Shown: positions 16,091 to 25,550, counted from the first letter of the stretch. The stretch is 43,383 nt of DNA from Paracoccaceae bacterium (GCA_019911965.1 JAIOJF010000005.1:1-43383); one strand, 5' to 3'. Program-made: numbers and translations. Notes: a model not told the origin generated them from the sequence alone.

Positions 16091-17254
16091 TCAGCCCGGC
16101 ATGCGGGCCTCGATCATGCCGGAATACCAGCTTGCGCCGAACGGGATCGCCTCGTCGTCGAAATTATAGGCCGGGTGATGGCACATCGCGGTGTCGCCAT
16201 TGCCGAGGAAGATATAGGCGCCGGGGCGTTCCTCCAGCATGTAGCTGAAATCTTCCGCCGGCATGATCGGATCGACATTGTCGTTCACATCGCCGGAAAT
16301 GGTACGCGCGACCTCGGCGGCATAGACAGTGTTTTCCGGGGTGTTCATGGTAACAGGATAGCCCGGCTCCCAGTTTACAACCGCTTTTGCCCCAAGGGCG
16401 TCTGCGGTGCCGGTTGCCACCTCGCGCACGCGGCGCTCCGCGAAGGCGCGGTATTCGGCATCCAGTGTGCGCACCGTGCCCTGCATCCGAACCTCATGCG
16501 CGATCACGTTGCTGGCCACGCTGTCGGTCACGAAGGTGCCGACGGTCAGCACCACCCGCTTGATCGGATCGACATTGCGCGACACGATGGTTTGCAGCGA
16601 CAGCAGGATCTGCGCCGCCACCAGCGTGGTATCCACCGCCTGATGCGGCGCTGCGGCATGGCCACCCCTGCCGGTGACGACGATTTCAAATTCGTCCGAC
16701 GAGGCCAGCAACGCGCCCGGACGGATGGCGAAACTGCCGGTCGGCAGGCCGGGCATGTTGTGCATGCCGTAAACCTCCTGAATGCCGAAGCGTTCCATCA
16801 TCCCGTCGCGGCACATCTCGCGCCCGCCGGCACCGCCTTCTTCGGCGGGCTGGAAGATCACCACCGCCGTGCCGTTGAAATTGCGCGTCTCGGTCAGGTA
16901 TTTCGCCGCCCCCAGCAGCATCGCGGTATGGCCGTCATGGCCGCAGGCATGCATCAGGCCCGGCGTTTTCGAGGCATAATCCAGCCCGGTAATCTCGTTT
17001 ATCGGCAGCGCGTCCATATCGGCACGCAGGCCGACCACCTTGCCGCTGGCGGTCGATTTGCCCCGGATCACGCCCACTACGCCGGTCTTGCCGATGCCGG
17101 TCACCACCTCGTCACAGCCAAAGGCGCGCAGCAGGTCGGCCACCCGCGCGGCGGTGCGATGAACCTCGAACAGCAATTCGGGATAGGTGTGGAAATCCCG
17201 CCGCCAGCCGGTGATTTCGGAATGGAGTTCTGCATAGCGGTTGCGGATCGGCAT
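16091..17254 (-). CDS. M20 family amidohydrolase (hippurate hydrolase type)
   Basis: A 387-residue cytosolic metallo-hydrolase of the M20D group (HipO/IAA-amino acid hydrolase type), which cleaves N-acyl amino acids. Metal-binding elements are visible: the HACGHDGHTAMLLGAA block, the EEGGAGG block with the catalytic acidic pair, YGMHNMPG, and the C-terminal CHHPAYNFDDEAIPFG. The lid domain has the GRGGHAAAPHQAVD element. The start at 17254 is chosen because the protein then opens in the family way (MPIRNRYAELHSEITGWRRDFHTYPEL); the longer frame adds unlike sequence. It is divergent from the MFS gene. Confidence 0.93.
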   Translation of the reverse strand: MPIRNRYAELHSEITGWRRDFHTYPELLFEVHRTAARVADLLRAFGCDEVVTGIGKTGVVGVIRGKSTASGKVVGLRADMDALPINEITGLDYASKTPGLMHACGHDGHTAMLLGAAKYLTETRNFNGTAVVIFQPAEEGGAGGREMCRDGMMERFGIQEVYGMHNMPGLPTGSFAIRPGALLASSDEFEIVVTGRGGHAAAPHQAVDTTLVAAQILLSLQTIVSRNVDPIKRVVLTVGTFVTDSVASNVIAHEVRMQGTVRTLDAEYRAFAERRVREVATGTADALGAKAVVNWEPGYPVTMNTPENTVYAAEVARTISGDVNDNVDPIMPAEDFSYMLEERPGAYIFLGNGDTAMCHHPAYNFDDEAIPFGASWYSGMIEARMPG

Positions 17255-17473
17255 GGGGGTCTTCCTGGCTGATTTTGGATTGCCGGATGGTGCGAGTGGC
17301 GGTTGGCGATTGCAAGCGGTTTCGCGCGGGGCGATCCGGCCCGCAGGCAAGGGCAGATCGACGCGGCAGGGGATTACACCTTGGCAGTCCCCGGCCGCGC
17401 GGTCATTAATGGGCGATGAACCCGCTGGCCGGGCCGCCCGGTGCAATCGCGCCGCCAATCAGGAAAGAGGTCC

Positions 17474-18646
17474 GTGCCGCAATCGCGCTATGCCATCGTC
17501 CTTGGTGCCGGCCTGACGCAGTTTTCCGTCATCGGGCTGTTCTTCGCCTATGGCCTGTTCTTCAAGTCCTTCGAGGTCGAGTTCGGCTGGTCGCGCACGC
17601 TGATGTCGGCGGTATCGGCGCTGGCGGTGTTCATGATGGGGGCGCTGGCAGCGCTGACCGGGCGGCTGGCCGATCGCTTCGGGCCACGCCCGGTGCTGCT
17701 GGTATCGGGGCTGTGCTATGGCCTTGGTTATGCGCTGATTTCGCAGATTACCGCGCCCTGGCAGATGTTCCTGTTGTTCGGCACGTTGCTGGGCGCGGGC
17801 CTCAGCACGCATGACGTGGTGACGCTGTCGACCGTCGCGCGCTGGTTCGAGAAGAAACGCGGCATCATGTCGGGCGTGGTCAAGGTCGGCACCGCGCTCG
17901 GGCAGGTAACGCTGCCACCCCTGGCGGCGGTCCTGATCGTCGCCTATGGCTGGCGCAATGCGGCGGTGATTTTGGGGGTCGGGGCGGGCATCGTACTGAT
18001 GACGGCGGCGCTGATGATGTCGCATCCCCGTTCTATCCCGGCAAGCGGCGGCGCGGTGGTGCGCAGCAGCACCGATTTCGCGGCGGCGCGGCGGTCCCGC
18101 CTGTTCTGGACGCTTTGCGCCATCCAGTTCCTGTTCTTTCCCGCGGTGATCGCCATCCCGATGCATATCGCGGTGCACGGCATGGACCTTGGCATGACCA
18201 GTGCGCGCGCCGCGACCCTCCTGTCGGTGATCGGCGGGGCGTCGGTTGCCGGACGGCTGGCGGTTGGCCTTTTGGTCGACAGGATCGGCGGCAAGCGGGC
18301 GATGACCCTGTGCATCGGCATCCTGGCAACCAGCCTTGCGCTTTTGGTTGTGGCGGTCTCGCCGATCTGGCTCTATGCCGTGCTGGCGGGCTACGGGATT
18401 GCGCATGGCGGCATGTTCACCGTGGTCTCGCCGACGGTTGCGGGATATTTCGGGATGCGCGCACATGGCGCGATCTTCGGTGCGGTGCTGTTTTCCGGCA
18501 CCATCGGCGGGTCGATCGGCCCGGTGCTGACCGGCCTTGTCTTCGATCTGACCGGCAGCTACCAACTGGCCTTTGCCGGGATGGCGACGCTGGCGGCAAT
18601 CGGCCTCGGGCTGGCGATCACGCTGCCGAAACCCGGGAAAGCCTAA
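17474..18646 (+). CDS. MFS transporter (monocarboxylate/oxalate type)
   Basis: A 390-residue major facilitator with twelve hydrophobic segments in two halves. The loop 2-3 motif is visible as GRLADRFGPRPVLL in the N-half and a weaker GLLVDRIGGKRAM in the C-half. The protein most resembles the oxalate/formate antiporter and monocarboxylate permease branch, but the substrate cannot be assigned. GTG at 17474 is preferred as start because AGGAAAGAGG precedes it; the extra 11 residues of the longer frame are polar and unlike a first helix. Confidence 0.88.
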   Translation: MPQSRYAIVLGAGLTQFSVIGLFFAYGLFFKSFEVEFGWSRTLMSAVSALAVFMMGALAALTGRLADRFGPRPVLLVSGLCYGLGYALISQITAPWQMFLLFGTLLGAGLSTHDVVTLSTVARWFEKKRGIMSGVVKVGTALGQVTLPPLAAVLIVAYGWRNAAVILGVGAGIVLMTAALMMSHPRSIPASGGAVVRSSTDFAAARRSRLFWTLCAIQFLFFPAVIAIPMHIAVHGMDLGMTSARAATLLSVIGGASVAGRLAVGLLVDRIGGKRAMTLCIGILATSLALLVVAVSPIWLYAVLAGYGIAHGGMFTVVSPTVAGYFGMRAHGAIFGAVLFSGTIGGSIGPVLTGLVFDLTGSYQLAFAGMATLAAIGLGLAITLPKPGKA

Positions 18647-18702
18647 CCACTTGGCAGGCCCGCCCGGCTGGGGCATAACCCCGCCCAAAGGAGACCGCCC
18701 CG

Positions 18703-19806
18703 ATGTCCACCAACAGCTTTGGCCGCCTGTTCACCGTCACCACCTGGGGCGAAAGCCACGGCCCGGCTCTGGGGGCGACCGTCGATGGCTGCCCGCCCGG
18801 CGTGCGGCTGGATGCGGCGATGCTGCAGGTCTGGCTGGACCGCCGCCGCCCGGGGCAATCGAAATACACCACCCAGCGGCAGGAGGCGGATCAGGTCTCG
18901 ATCCTGTCGGGCGTGTTCGAGGGCGTGACGACCGGCATGCCGATCCAGTTGATGATCGAAAACACCGACCAGCGCAGCAAGGATTATTCCGACATCGCCG
19001 AGAAGTTCCGCCCGGGACATGCCGATATCACCTATTGGCAGAAATACGGCATCCGCGATTATCGCGGCGGGGGCCGGTCCTCGGCCCGCGAGACGGCAGC
19101 GCGGGTGGCTGCCGGTGGCGTCGCGCGGGCGGCGTTGCAGGTGCTGGCACCGGAGCTCACCATCACCGGCTACATGGTGCAGATGGGCCCGCACCGGATC
19201 GACCGGTCGCGGTTCGATCCGGCCGAGATTTCCCGCAACCCGTTCTGGACTCCCGATGCCGAGGCGGCGGCCCTGTGGGAGGATTATCTCGGCCAGTTGC
19301 GCAAGGACGGCAATTCCGTTGGTGCGGTGGTCGAGGTGGTGGCCGCAGGCGTTCCCGCCGGGCTGGGGGCACCCGTCTATGCCAAGCTGGACACCGATAT
19401 CGCCACCGCGATGATGTCGATCAACGCGGTGAAGGCGGTGGAGATCGGCGCGGGCATGGCGGCGGCGGAGTTGACCGGCGAGGAGAATGCCGACGAGATA
19501 TCAATCGGCACGGATGGCCAGCCCGCCTATTCATCGAACCATGCGGGCGGCATTCTGGGCGGTATCTCGACCGGGCAGGATGTGGTCTGCCGCTTCGCGG
19601 TGAAGCCGACCAGCTCCATCCTGAAGCCCCGCAAGACCATCACCCGCACCGGCGAAGCGACCGAGATCGTGACCAAGGGCCGCCACGACCCTTGCGTCGG
19701 TATCCGCGCCGTACCGGTGGGCGAGGCGATGCTGGCCTGTGTGCTGCTGGACCACATCCTGCTGCATCGCGGTCAGGTCGGCGGCAATCAGGGGCGGATT
19801 GGCTGA
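18703..19806 (+). CDS. aroC: Chorismate synthase
   Basis: A 367-residue FMN-dependent enzyme that converts EPSP to chorismate, the last shikimate step. It shows the N-terminal [18 protein letters not shown], the [19 protein letters not shown] block, the [16 protein letters not shown] region, the KPTSSI element and the [13 protein letters not shown] block. AAGGAG lies well placed before the ATG. Length is normal. It stands alone between the MFS gene and the convergent thioredoxin-fold gene. Confidence 0.98.
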   Translation: MSTNSFGRLFTVTTWGESHGPALGATVDGCPPGVRLDAAMLQVWLDRRRPGQSKYTTQRQEADQVSILSGVFEGVTTGMPIQLMIENTDQRSKDYSDIAEKFRPGHADITYWQKYGIRDYRGGGRSSARETAARVAAGGVARAALQVLAPELTITGYMVQMGPHRIDRSRFDPAEISRNPFWTPDAEAAALWEDYLGQLRKDGNSVGAVVEVVAAGVPAGLGAPVYAKLDTDIATAMMSINAVKAVEIGAGMAAAELTGEENADEISIGTDGQPAYSSNHAGGILGGISTGQDVVCRFAVKPTSSILKPRKTITRTGEATEIVTKGRHDPCVGIRAVPVGEAMLACVLLDHILLHRGQVGGNQGRIG

Positions 19807-19821
19807 GCGGCGCGCCTATGC

Positions 19822-20229
19822 TCAGGCTCCGGCCAGCCCCTTGTCCATCAGCGCCTTGATCGAGGCCTTGCTGGCATCGGCGACGATCCGCCCCAGTTCC
19901 GCATCTCCGCGCAGCACCAGCAGGGTCGAACGGCGCGGGATTTCGTATTGGGCGGCAATGGCCGAGCCGGAATAGACATCCCAATCCACCTTCACGAAGG
20001 TCATGGCGGCGTCATAGGCGGGGTTCTCGCCGCGCAGCGCCTCGATGGCGCGGCCCTGGGCGCGGCAGGTTGAACACCATTCGGTGTAGAAATCGACAAA
20101 GACGGTCTTGCCATCCTTCAGCAGGGCATCGACGACGCCGGGGCGGTATTTCAACGTTTCCGCCGCCAGCAATGCGGCGGGTGTCAGCAAGGCGGCGGCG
20201 CTGAGGCTCAGGAAGTTTCTGCGGTGCAT
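19822..20229 (-). CDS. Exported thioredoxin-fold protein (WCSTC)
   Basis: A 135-residue protein with an N-terminal signal sequence that includes a twin-arginine-like stretch (RRNFLSLSAAALL, residues 3-15) and cleavage likely after LLAA. The rest is a thioredoxin fold with the redox motif W51-C-S-T-C55, a VDFYTEW strand before it and the cis-proline region IPRRSTLLVL. It should act as a periplasmic thiol reductase. The ccdA-like gene 15 nt upstream, with which it is co-oriented, would supply it with electrons from the cytoplasm. Candidate uses are cytochrome c maturation or periplasmic disulfide rescue. Confidence 0.86.
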   Translation of the reverse strand: MHRRNFLSLSAAALLTPAALLAAETLKYRPGVVDALLKDGKTVFVDFYTEWCSTCRAQGRAIEALRGENPAYDAAMTFVKVDWDVYSGSAIAAQYEIPRRSTLLVLRGDAELGRIVADASKASIKALMDKGLAGA

Positions 20230-20244
20230 GGGGTTCTCCTTGGT

Positions 20245-20958
20245 TCAGATGGCGATTGACAGGTCCTGCAACCAGTAAGGCAGGATATCGAGCAGGCGGC
20301 TTTCGATGATGCGGGTCAGCCCGGTCAGGATCATCAGTCCGACCGCGATGAACAGCGCGCCCATGAAGGGCCGGGCAATGCCGGCCAGACGGCGCAGGCC
20401 GGCCTGCCGACGGCGGATCAGCTCGCGCGCGCCATATCCCAGCGCGACGATGATACTGCCGATGCCAAGGGCAAAGCCGGTCATGATCAGCGCCGCCTGC
20501 CCGAGGCTCTCGCCCTGCGAGGCCAGCGCGATGGCACCGCCCAGGGTCGGGCCGACACAGGGCGACCAGACCGCGCCCAGCAGTACGCCGCCCAGGAACT
20601 GCCCGGCCAGCCCGGAGCCTTCCAGATCATCCAGCCGACGGTCGGCGCGGGCGGCAAATCCGGCGGTGGCCATCTCAAAGCCATTGGCCAGACGCGGCAC
20701 CACCAGCACCACGCCAAAGCCGATCATCAGGGTGGCCCCGATGCGGCCAAGGCCTTCCTCGGTCAGCCCGATCGAGCGGCCGAACACCGCGACCAAGAGG
20801 CCGAGACTGACAAAGGACAGCCCCATCCCCGCCGCCAGCGCCAGCGGCGCATGCCGGTGGGATTGCACCGCCGCGCCCAGTACCAGCGGCAGCACCGGCA
20901 GGACGCAAGGATTGATCAGCGTCAGCAATCCCGCGATGTATGCCAGCAAAATATCCAT
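20245..20958 (-). CDS. ccdA: CcdA/DsbD-type transmembrane thiol electron carrier
   Basis: A 237-residue six-helix membrane protein of the CcdA/DsbD-beta family, which moves reducing equivalents from cytoplasmic thioredoxin across the inner membrane. The two conserved cysteines are in INPCVLPVLPLVLG (helix 1) and WSPCVGPTLGGAI (helix 4), each with the typical prolines. The start at 20958 (MDILLAYIAG) puts the first helix at the N-terminus; the longer frame has a charged extension. It is followed by the thioredoxin-fold gene, its probable partner. Confidence 0.92.
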   Translation of the reverse strand: MDILLAYIAGLLTLINPCVLPVLPLVLGAAVQSHRHAPLALAAGMGLSFVSLGLLVAVFGRSIGLTEEGLGRIGATLMIGFGVVLVVPRLANGFEMATAGFAARADRRLDDLEGSGLAGQFLGGVLLGAVWSPCVGPTLGGAIALASQGESLGQAALIMTGFALGIGSIIVALGYGARELIRRRQAGLRRLAGIARPFMGALFIAVGLMILTGLTRIIESRLLDILPYWLQDLSIAI

Positions 20959-21122
20959 GCGCCGCTGTCTCCGGTTTCCGAGAACCGGGATAGGCGAAGG
21001 CGGGTGCCACGTCACGACACCTTTGCTCGCCCGCCGTCACAACCGCGTCAGGGGGTGTAATCTTTTGGCGGCTGTTGGACGTTGCGATTGCAAGGATGGC
21101 AGGATTTCGTCAGGCTGCGGAC

Positions 21123-21785
21123 ATGACCTTGATCCATGTACCAACGCAAGGACCGGGTGATTGGCAGCGCCTGCTTGCCGATCCCGAAAAGCACTGGAAA
21201 GCCGGGTATTCAGCAATGGCGGCGGCGCGGTCCTGGGAGGACGCGCAAGGGCTGCCTGCCGAAATCCGGGCGATGTTCGCCCCGGATGCTGAACTGCTGC
21301 TGGCGATCCCGGAATACAAGGTCGCTCTTCCGGGCGGGGCGCGGGCCAGTCAGTGCGATGTTTTCGCATTGCTGCGCGATGCCGGGAAAATCTGCGCCGT
21401 CGCGGTTGAGGCCAAGGTGAACGAACCGTTCGGCCCGACCATAGGCGAATGGATGAACCCTCCAACCGATGGCCGCCGCACCCGGCTGGACGCCATCTGC
21501 ACGATGCTCGGGATCGACGGCCCGCCACCCGATCTCAGATATCAGTTGTTCCATCGCAGCGCCGCAGCGGTGGTGGCAGCGCAGCGTTTCGGTGCGGCAT
21601 CTGCCGCGATGATCGTGCAGTCGTTTTCGCCCGATCACCGGTGGTTCGGCGATTTTAGCGCTTTCTGCACCCTTCTGGGCGAACCGCCGCAGCGCGGGCA
21701 GGCCGGAATTTACCGGCTGCCGTGCGGCATGGAACTGACACTGGGCTGGGCCACCGGCGATCCGCGTTTTCTGGCGGAACGTTGA
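21123..21785 (+). CDS. DUF6946-like protein with a possible nuclease-type acidic motif
   Basis: A 220-residue soluble protein. It opens TLIHVPTQGPGDWQRLLADPEKHWKAGYSA, which I associate from memory with the DUF6946 family of unknown function. Residues ~77-110 read QCDVFAL...AVAVEAKVNEPFG: an Asp on one strand and E-x-K on the next, the spacing of a PD-(D/E)XK-type active site. The C-terminal half contains GRRTRLDAICTMLG and LRYQLFHRSAAAVVAA. No nuclease function is shown; the motif is a hint. The ATG at 21123 is preferred to an upstream start at 21075 because the conserved block begins there. It is not in an obvious defence operon. Confidence 0.75.
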   Translation: MTLIHVPTQGPGDWQRLLADPEKHWKAGYSAMAAARSWEDAQGLPAEIRAMFAPDAELLLAIPEYKVALPGGARASQCDVFALLRDAGKICAVAVEAKVNEPFGPTIGEWMNPPTDGRRTRLDAICTMLGIDGPPPDLRYQLFHRSAAAVVAAQRFGAASAAMIVQSFSPDHRWFGDFSAFCTLLGEPPQRGQAGIYRLPCGMELTLGWATGDPRFLAER

Positions 21786-22095
21786 TGAGCCGTGGAATGT
21801 GCCGTCAATCGGGGGCGAATGCTTGCTCAGTGGATCCCGATCCAGCCCCCACTTTGGCACGAGGGGAACCCCCCCGGGCCGCGCCCCGCTGACCGGCAGG
21901 CGATTGCCTATAATCGCCGAGAGGTAACCCTCCCCACGGGTGGGTGCTCTGTGAGGCTGCAAGCGGCTGATATTCAGAGGTTTTTACGGTGTTCTTGCCA
22001 AGCGTACCCGTCCCGAACGCCCTCCCAGAGCAGGGCGCAACCCTTTACTCAAAGCGGTGATTGCGCGAGGCCCGGTACGGCGACCGCCGCAAACC
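21786..22095. other. 310-nt non-coding stretch between convergent genes
   Basis: No credible reading frame. It contains several short perfect hairpins: GCGATT...AATCGC (21900-21917), GAGG...CCTC (about 21922-21933), CCCA...TGGG (21934-21944) and CGCCCT...AGGGCG (22018-22037), plus GGGGGC...GCCCCC (21811-21850). None has a T tract. It may be a structured RNA, a decayed element or simply a spacer with 3' ends of both neighbours. Confidence 0.45.
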
Positions 22096-22932
22096 CTAAT
22101 GCGCCATCAGCACCGGCACCGTGACATCTTCCAGCATGTCGCGGGTTGCCCCGCCGATAATCGATTCACGGAACCGCGAATGGCCATAGGCTCCCATCAC
22201 CAGCAGATCGGAATCCGTGTCGGAGACATGGCGTTGCAGCACCTCGGCGATGCGCGGCACGGTTTTCGCCAGTACCGATACCGTCACCTTCGCGCCGTGG
22301 CGCGCCAGCATGGTGGACAATTCGGCACCGGGATCGGCCTGATCCTCGTCATGCGCACCGGGATCAATGATGGCGATGTTGACTGCGTCCGCCTTGCGGA
22401 TCAGCGGCAGCGCGGCCTTGATCGCGGCCATCGCCTCGGCGCTCTGGTTCCAGGCGATGACGATGCGCTTGCCGTCGATCTTGCCGCCGGCAGGCGGGCA
22501 GACCAGCACCGGCGCGTGGCCCTGGAACATCGCCGATTCCAGCACCGTGGCCGCCTCTTCGCCGGTATTGCCGCCATAGGGCTGGGCCAGCACCACCAGA
22601 TCGTTGAACCGCGCCATCTGCCCGACAACATGGGAAATACCGCTGATCTGGGTCACCATCGCGCGACACGACCAGTTGATATCGCTGCCATCCAGAATGG
22701 CGCGCAGGCTGGCCTCGCTGGCCTTGGCCTCGTCCCGGGCAATTTCGATATTCTCGGTCATGATCGCGGGCGTTGCACCTGCATAGTAGAGGCCGGGCTG
22801 AATGCGGTCGATGCCGAGGCAGAGAACGCTCAGATGCCCGGATTGCGCACGCACCAGCGCCACCGCCATATCCAGCGCCGCCCTGCTTTCGTCGCGTCCG
22901 TCCCAGACCGTCATAACCGATTTGTAAGCCAT
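22096..22932 (-). CDS. Two-domain universal stress protein (UspA family)
   Basis: A 278-residue protein made of two Usp domains. The first opens YKSVMTVWDGRDESRAALDMAVALV; the second carries IVIAWNQSAEAMAAI. The C-terminal domain has a nucleotide-binding-like GAYGHSRFRESIIGGATRDML (G-x2-G-x9-G), with Gly where many ATP-binding members have Ser/Thr. The gene is divergent from ccoNOQP and has its own FNR-type box about 64-77 nt upstream, so it should be induced or tuned at low oxygen together with the cbb3 oxidase. The molecular function of such proteins is generally undefined. Confidence 0.92.
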   Translation of the reverse strand: MAYKSVMTVWDGRDESRAALDMAVALVRAQSGHLSVLCLGIDRIQPGLYYAGATPAIMTENIEIARDEAKASEASLRAILDGSDINWSCRAMVTQISGISHVVGQMARFNDLVVLAQPYGGNTGEEAATVLESAMFQGHAPVLVCPPAGGKIDGKRIVIAWNQSAEAMAAIKAALPLIRKADAVNIAIIDPGAHDEDQADPGAELSTMLARHGAKVTVSVLAKTVPRIAEVLQRHVSDTDSDLLVMGAYGHSRFRESIIGGATRDMLEDVTVPVLMAH

Positions 22933-22995
22933 AGCCCGATTCCCTTCCGGTATCCTGTTTCACCAAGGCATTAGACCCATGCGGCGTCGCATGCC

Positions 22996-23009
22996 TTGAT
23001 TTGTGTCAA
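22996..23009. promoter_or_regulatory. FNR/FnrL box facing the uspA-like gene
   Basis: TTGAT-TTGT-GTCAA, a near-perfect dyad of the FNR consensus (TTGAT-N4-ATCAA). It lies 64-77 nt upstream of the usp start and about 190 nt from ccoN, so it most likely serves the usp gene. Confidence 0.75.
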
Positions 23010-23065
23010 CATTTCCCGATACCGCCGCACCTTGCCAAACTGGCCGCCTAAAATCTTCGCATTTT

Positions 23066-23079
23066 TTGACGATGATCAA
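23066..23079. promoter_or_regulatory. FNR/FnrL box, distal of two before ccoN
   Basis: TTGAC-GATG-ATCAA, an FNR-type dyad. Its start is 19 nt from the start of the next box, close to two helical turns, so both could be bound on the same DNA face. Confidence 0.78.
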
Positions 23080-23084
23080 TTTTT

Positions 23085-23098
23085 TTGACATGGATCAA
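23085..23098. promoter_or_regulatory. FNR/FnrL box, proximal, before ccoN
   Basis: TTGAC-ATGG-ATCAA, with half-sites identical to those of the distal box. Its centre is about 103 nt upstream of the ccoN start codon; a class II promoter would then start transcription near 23133 (inferred from the usual -41.5 position). Confidence 0.8.
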
Positions 23099-23194
23099 TG
23101 AACAATCCTCGCGCAGGCCGCAGTTGAAGGTTACGTACAGGACAGAACCGCGCCGATTCCAAACGCGTGCGCGGGAATAATGTAGGGACTCTTG

Positions 23195-24793
23195 ATGTTA
23201 AATTATCTCAATCTGGTGGTTCTGGCGATCATCACGCTCCTCGCAGCGCTTGCCGCAAACAACGCGGTCGACCTGCCGTATCAGATTCACGCGATCATCG
23301 TGGTCTTGGTGGCGGCCGGCGTGTTCATCTACACGCTGATGCACACCAACGATCCGCCAAAGCCCAGGGCCACCGGCTATATGGATGGCGTGGTCAAGGC
23401 CGGCGTCATCGCCACCGCCTTCTGGGGGCTGGCCGGTTTCCTGGTCGGCACCATCATCGCCTTTCAGCTTGCCTTTCCGGTTCTCAACTTCGACTGGGCG
23501 CAAGGATATCTGAGCTTCGGTCGGATGCGTCCGCTGCATACCTCGGCGGTGATCTTCGCCTTTGGCGGCAACGCGCTGATTGCAGCAACCTTCTACATCT
23601 CGCAGCGCACCTGCGCGACGCGGCTCTGGGGCGGCAATCTGGCCTGGTTCGTGTTCTGGGGCTATCAGTTGTTCATCGTGCTGGCCGCCACCGGCTACCT
23701 GATGGGCGTGACGCAATCCAAGGAATATGCCGAGCCGGAATGGTATGTCGATATCTGGCTGACCGTAGTCTGGGTCGCCTTCCTGGCGGTGTTCATGGGC
23801 ACGCTGATGAAGCGCAAGGAGCCGCATATCTACGTCGCCAACTGGTTCCTTCTGTCCTTCATCGTGACCATCGCGATGCTGCACCTGGTCAACAACATCT
23901 CGATCCCGGTGTCGATCTACGGCTCCAAGTCGGTGCAATTGTTCGCCGGCGTGCAGGACGCGCTGACCCAGTGGTGGTACGGCCATAACGCCGTCGGCTT
24001 CTTCCTGACGGCAGGCTTCCTGGGCATGATGTACTATTTCGTGCCGAAGCAGGCGGGCCGTCCGGTCTATTCCTACAAGCTGTCGATCATCCACTTCTGG
24101 GCGCTGATCTTCCTTTATATCTGGGCCGGTCCGCACCATTTGCACTATACCGCGCTGCCCGACTGGGCGCAGGTTTTGGGCATGGTGTTCTCGGTGATCC
24201 TGTGGATGCCGTCCTGGGGTGGCATGATCAACGGTTTGATGACGCTGTCGGGCGCCTGGGACAAGCTCAGGACCGATCCGGTCTTGCGGATGATGGTGAT
24301 TTCCATCGGCTTTTACGGCATGTCGACCTTTGAAGGCCCGATGATGTCGATCCGCGCCGTCAACTCGCTGTCGCATTACACCGACTGGACCATCGGCCAT
24401 GTCCATTCCGGCGCGCTGGGCTGGAACGGCATGATCACCTTCGGGATGCTCTACTTCCTGGTGCCGCGTCTGTGGAACCGCGAGCGGCTGTACAGCCTCA
24501 GCATGGTCTCCTGGCACTTCTGGCTGGCCACGATCGGCATCGTGCTTTACGCCTCGTCGATGTGGGTCACCGGTATCATGGAAGGCCTGATGTGGCGCGA
24601 GGTCGATGCGCAGGGCTTCTTGGTGAATTCGTTCGCCGATACCGTCGCAGCCAAGTTCCCGATGTATGTGGTGCGTGGACTGGGTGGGGTTCTGTTCCTC
24701 GCCGGTGCCATCATCATGTGCGTAAACCTTTGGAAAACCGTGACCAGCGTGGGCGAGAAATCGTCTGACGCGGCTGCGGTTCCGGCAGAGTAA
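23195..24793 (+). CDS. ccoN: cbb3 cytochrome c oxidase catalytic subunit I
   Basis: A 532-residue haem-copper oxidase subunit with about twelve membrane helices, which reduces oxygen to water at high affinity. Family features include [20 protein letters not shown] (haem b ligand region), the active-site block [28 protein letters not shown] with the CuB histidine and the cross-linked-Tyr region of C-family oxidases, [15 protein letters not shown] (two further CuB histidines) and [19 protein letters not shown] (haem ligands). The ATG at 23195 has AGGG 7 nt upstream; a TTG directly before it opens a frame one codon longer. First gene of ccoNOQP, under two FNR boxes. Confidence 0.98.
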   Translation: MLNYLNLVVLAIITLLAALAANNAVDLPYQIHAIIVVLVAAGVFIYTLMHTNDPPKPRATGYMDGVVKAGVIATAFWGLAGFLVGTIIAFQLAFPVLNFDWAQGYLSFGRMRPLHTSAVIFAFGGNALIAATFYISQRTCATRLWGGNLAWFVFWGYQLFIVLAATGYLMGVTQSKEYAEPEWYVDIWLTVVWVAFLAVFMGTLMKRKEPHIYVANWFLLSFIVTIAMLHLVNNISIPVSIYGSKSVQLFAGVQDALTQWWYGHNAVGFFLTAGFLGMMYYFVPKQAGRPVYSYKLSIIHFWALIFLYIWAGPHHLHYTALPDWAQVLGMVFSVILWMPSWGGMINGLMTLSGAWDKLRTDPVLRMMVISIGFYGMSTFEGPMMSIRAVNSLSHYTDWTIGHVHSGALGWNGMITFGMLYFLVPRLWNRERLYSLSMVSWHFWLATIGIVLYASSMWVTGIMEGLMWREVDAQGFLVNSFADTVAAKFPMYVVRGLGGVLFLAGAIIMCVNLWKTVTSVGEKSSDAAAVPAE

Positions 24794-24809
24794 GGGGGGG
24801 TATCAGGAC

Positions 24810-25538
24810 ATGTCGATACTTTCGAAACACAAGATCCTCGAAACCAACGCCACCCTCTTGCTGATCGCCAGCCTGCTGGTGGTTACTGTCGGCGGCATCG
24901 TCGAACTGGTGCCGCTGTTCTTCATGGAAAGCACCATCGAGAAGGTGAAAGGGGTCCGCCCCTACACCCCGCTGGAGATGGCAGGGCGCAACATCTACAT
25001 CCGTGAAGGGTGCTATACCTGCCACAGCCAGATGATCCGCCCCCTGCGCGACGAGGTGGAGCGTTACGGCAATTACTCACTGGCGGCGGAATCGATGTAC
25101 GATCATCCGTTCCAGTGGGGCTCCAAGCGCACCGGGCCGGACCTGGCGCGGGTCGGCGGGCGCTATTCCGATGAATGGCACGTTAACCACATGACCGATC
25201 CGCGTTCGGTGGTGCCGGTCAGCATCATGCCGGCCTATGCCTTCCTGTCGGATACCGTGCTGGATGGCGCGATGTCGGGCGCTGTGCTGAAGACCAACGC
25301 GATGGTCGGGGTTCCCTATTCGCCCGAGATGATCGAGGCGGCGACCGCCGATTTCAAGGCGCAGGCCGATCCCGATGCCGATACCGACGGCCTGATGGAA
25401 CGCTATGGCGAGAACGTCAACGTGCGCAACTTCGACGGCAGGCCGGAACTGACCGAGATGGACGCGCTGGTTGCCTATCTTCAGGTGCTGGGCACGATGG
25501 TCGATTTCTCGACCTTCGAGCCGGCCGCCAGCCGCTAG
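24810..25538 (+). CDS. ccoO: cbb3 oxidase monohaem cytochrome c subunit II
   Basis: A 242-residue membrane-anchored cytochrome c. The uncleaved N-terminal helix is at residues ~13-38 ([25 protein letters not shown]). The haem site CYTCH lies in [14 protein letters not shown], and a Met-ligand region follows (SIMPAYAFL). It relays electrons from CcoP to CcoN. It begins 16 nt after ccoN. Confidence 0.97.
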   Translation: MSILSKHKILETNATLLLIASLLVVTVGGIVELVPLFFMESTIEKVKGVRPYTPLEMAGRNIYIREGCYTCHSQMIRPLRDEVERYGNYSLAAESMYDHPFQWGSKRTGPDLARVGGRYSDEWHVNHMTDPRSVVPVSIMPAYAFLSDTVLDGAMSGAVLKTNAMVGVPYSPEMIEAATADFKAQADPDADTDGLMERYGENVNVRNFDGRPELTEMDALVAYLQVLGTMVDFSTFEPAASR

Positions 25539-25550
25539 GGAGGGGTCGAG

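Noticed and set aside
21123-21785. Restriction-modification or defence system around the DUF6946-like gene
   Set aside because: No methyltransferase, helicase, toxin or other defence gene is adjacent; only the acidic motif hints at a nuclease, so it is listed as an observation only.
21792-22124. Possible 110-codon gene between the DUF6946-like and usp genes
   Set aside because: No ribosome binding site, no motif, biased composition, and it overlaps the 3' end of the usp gene on the other strand.
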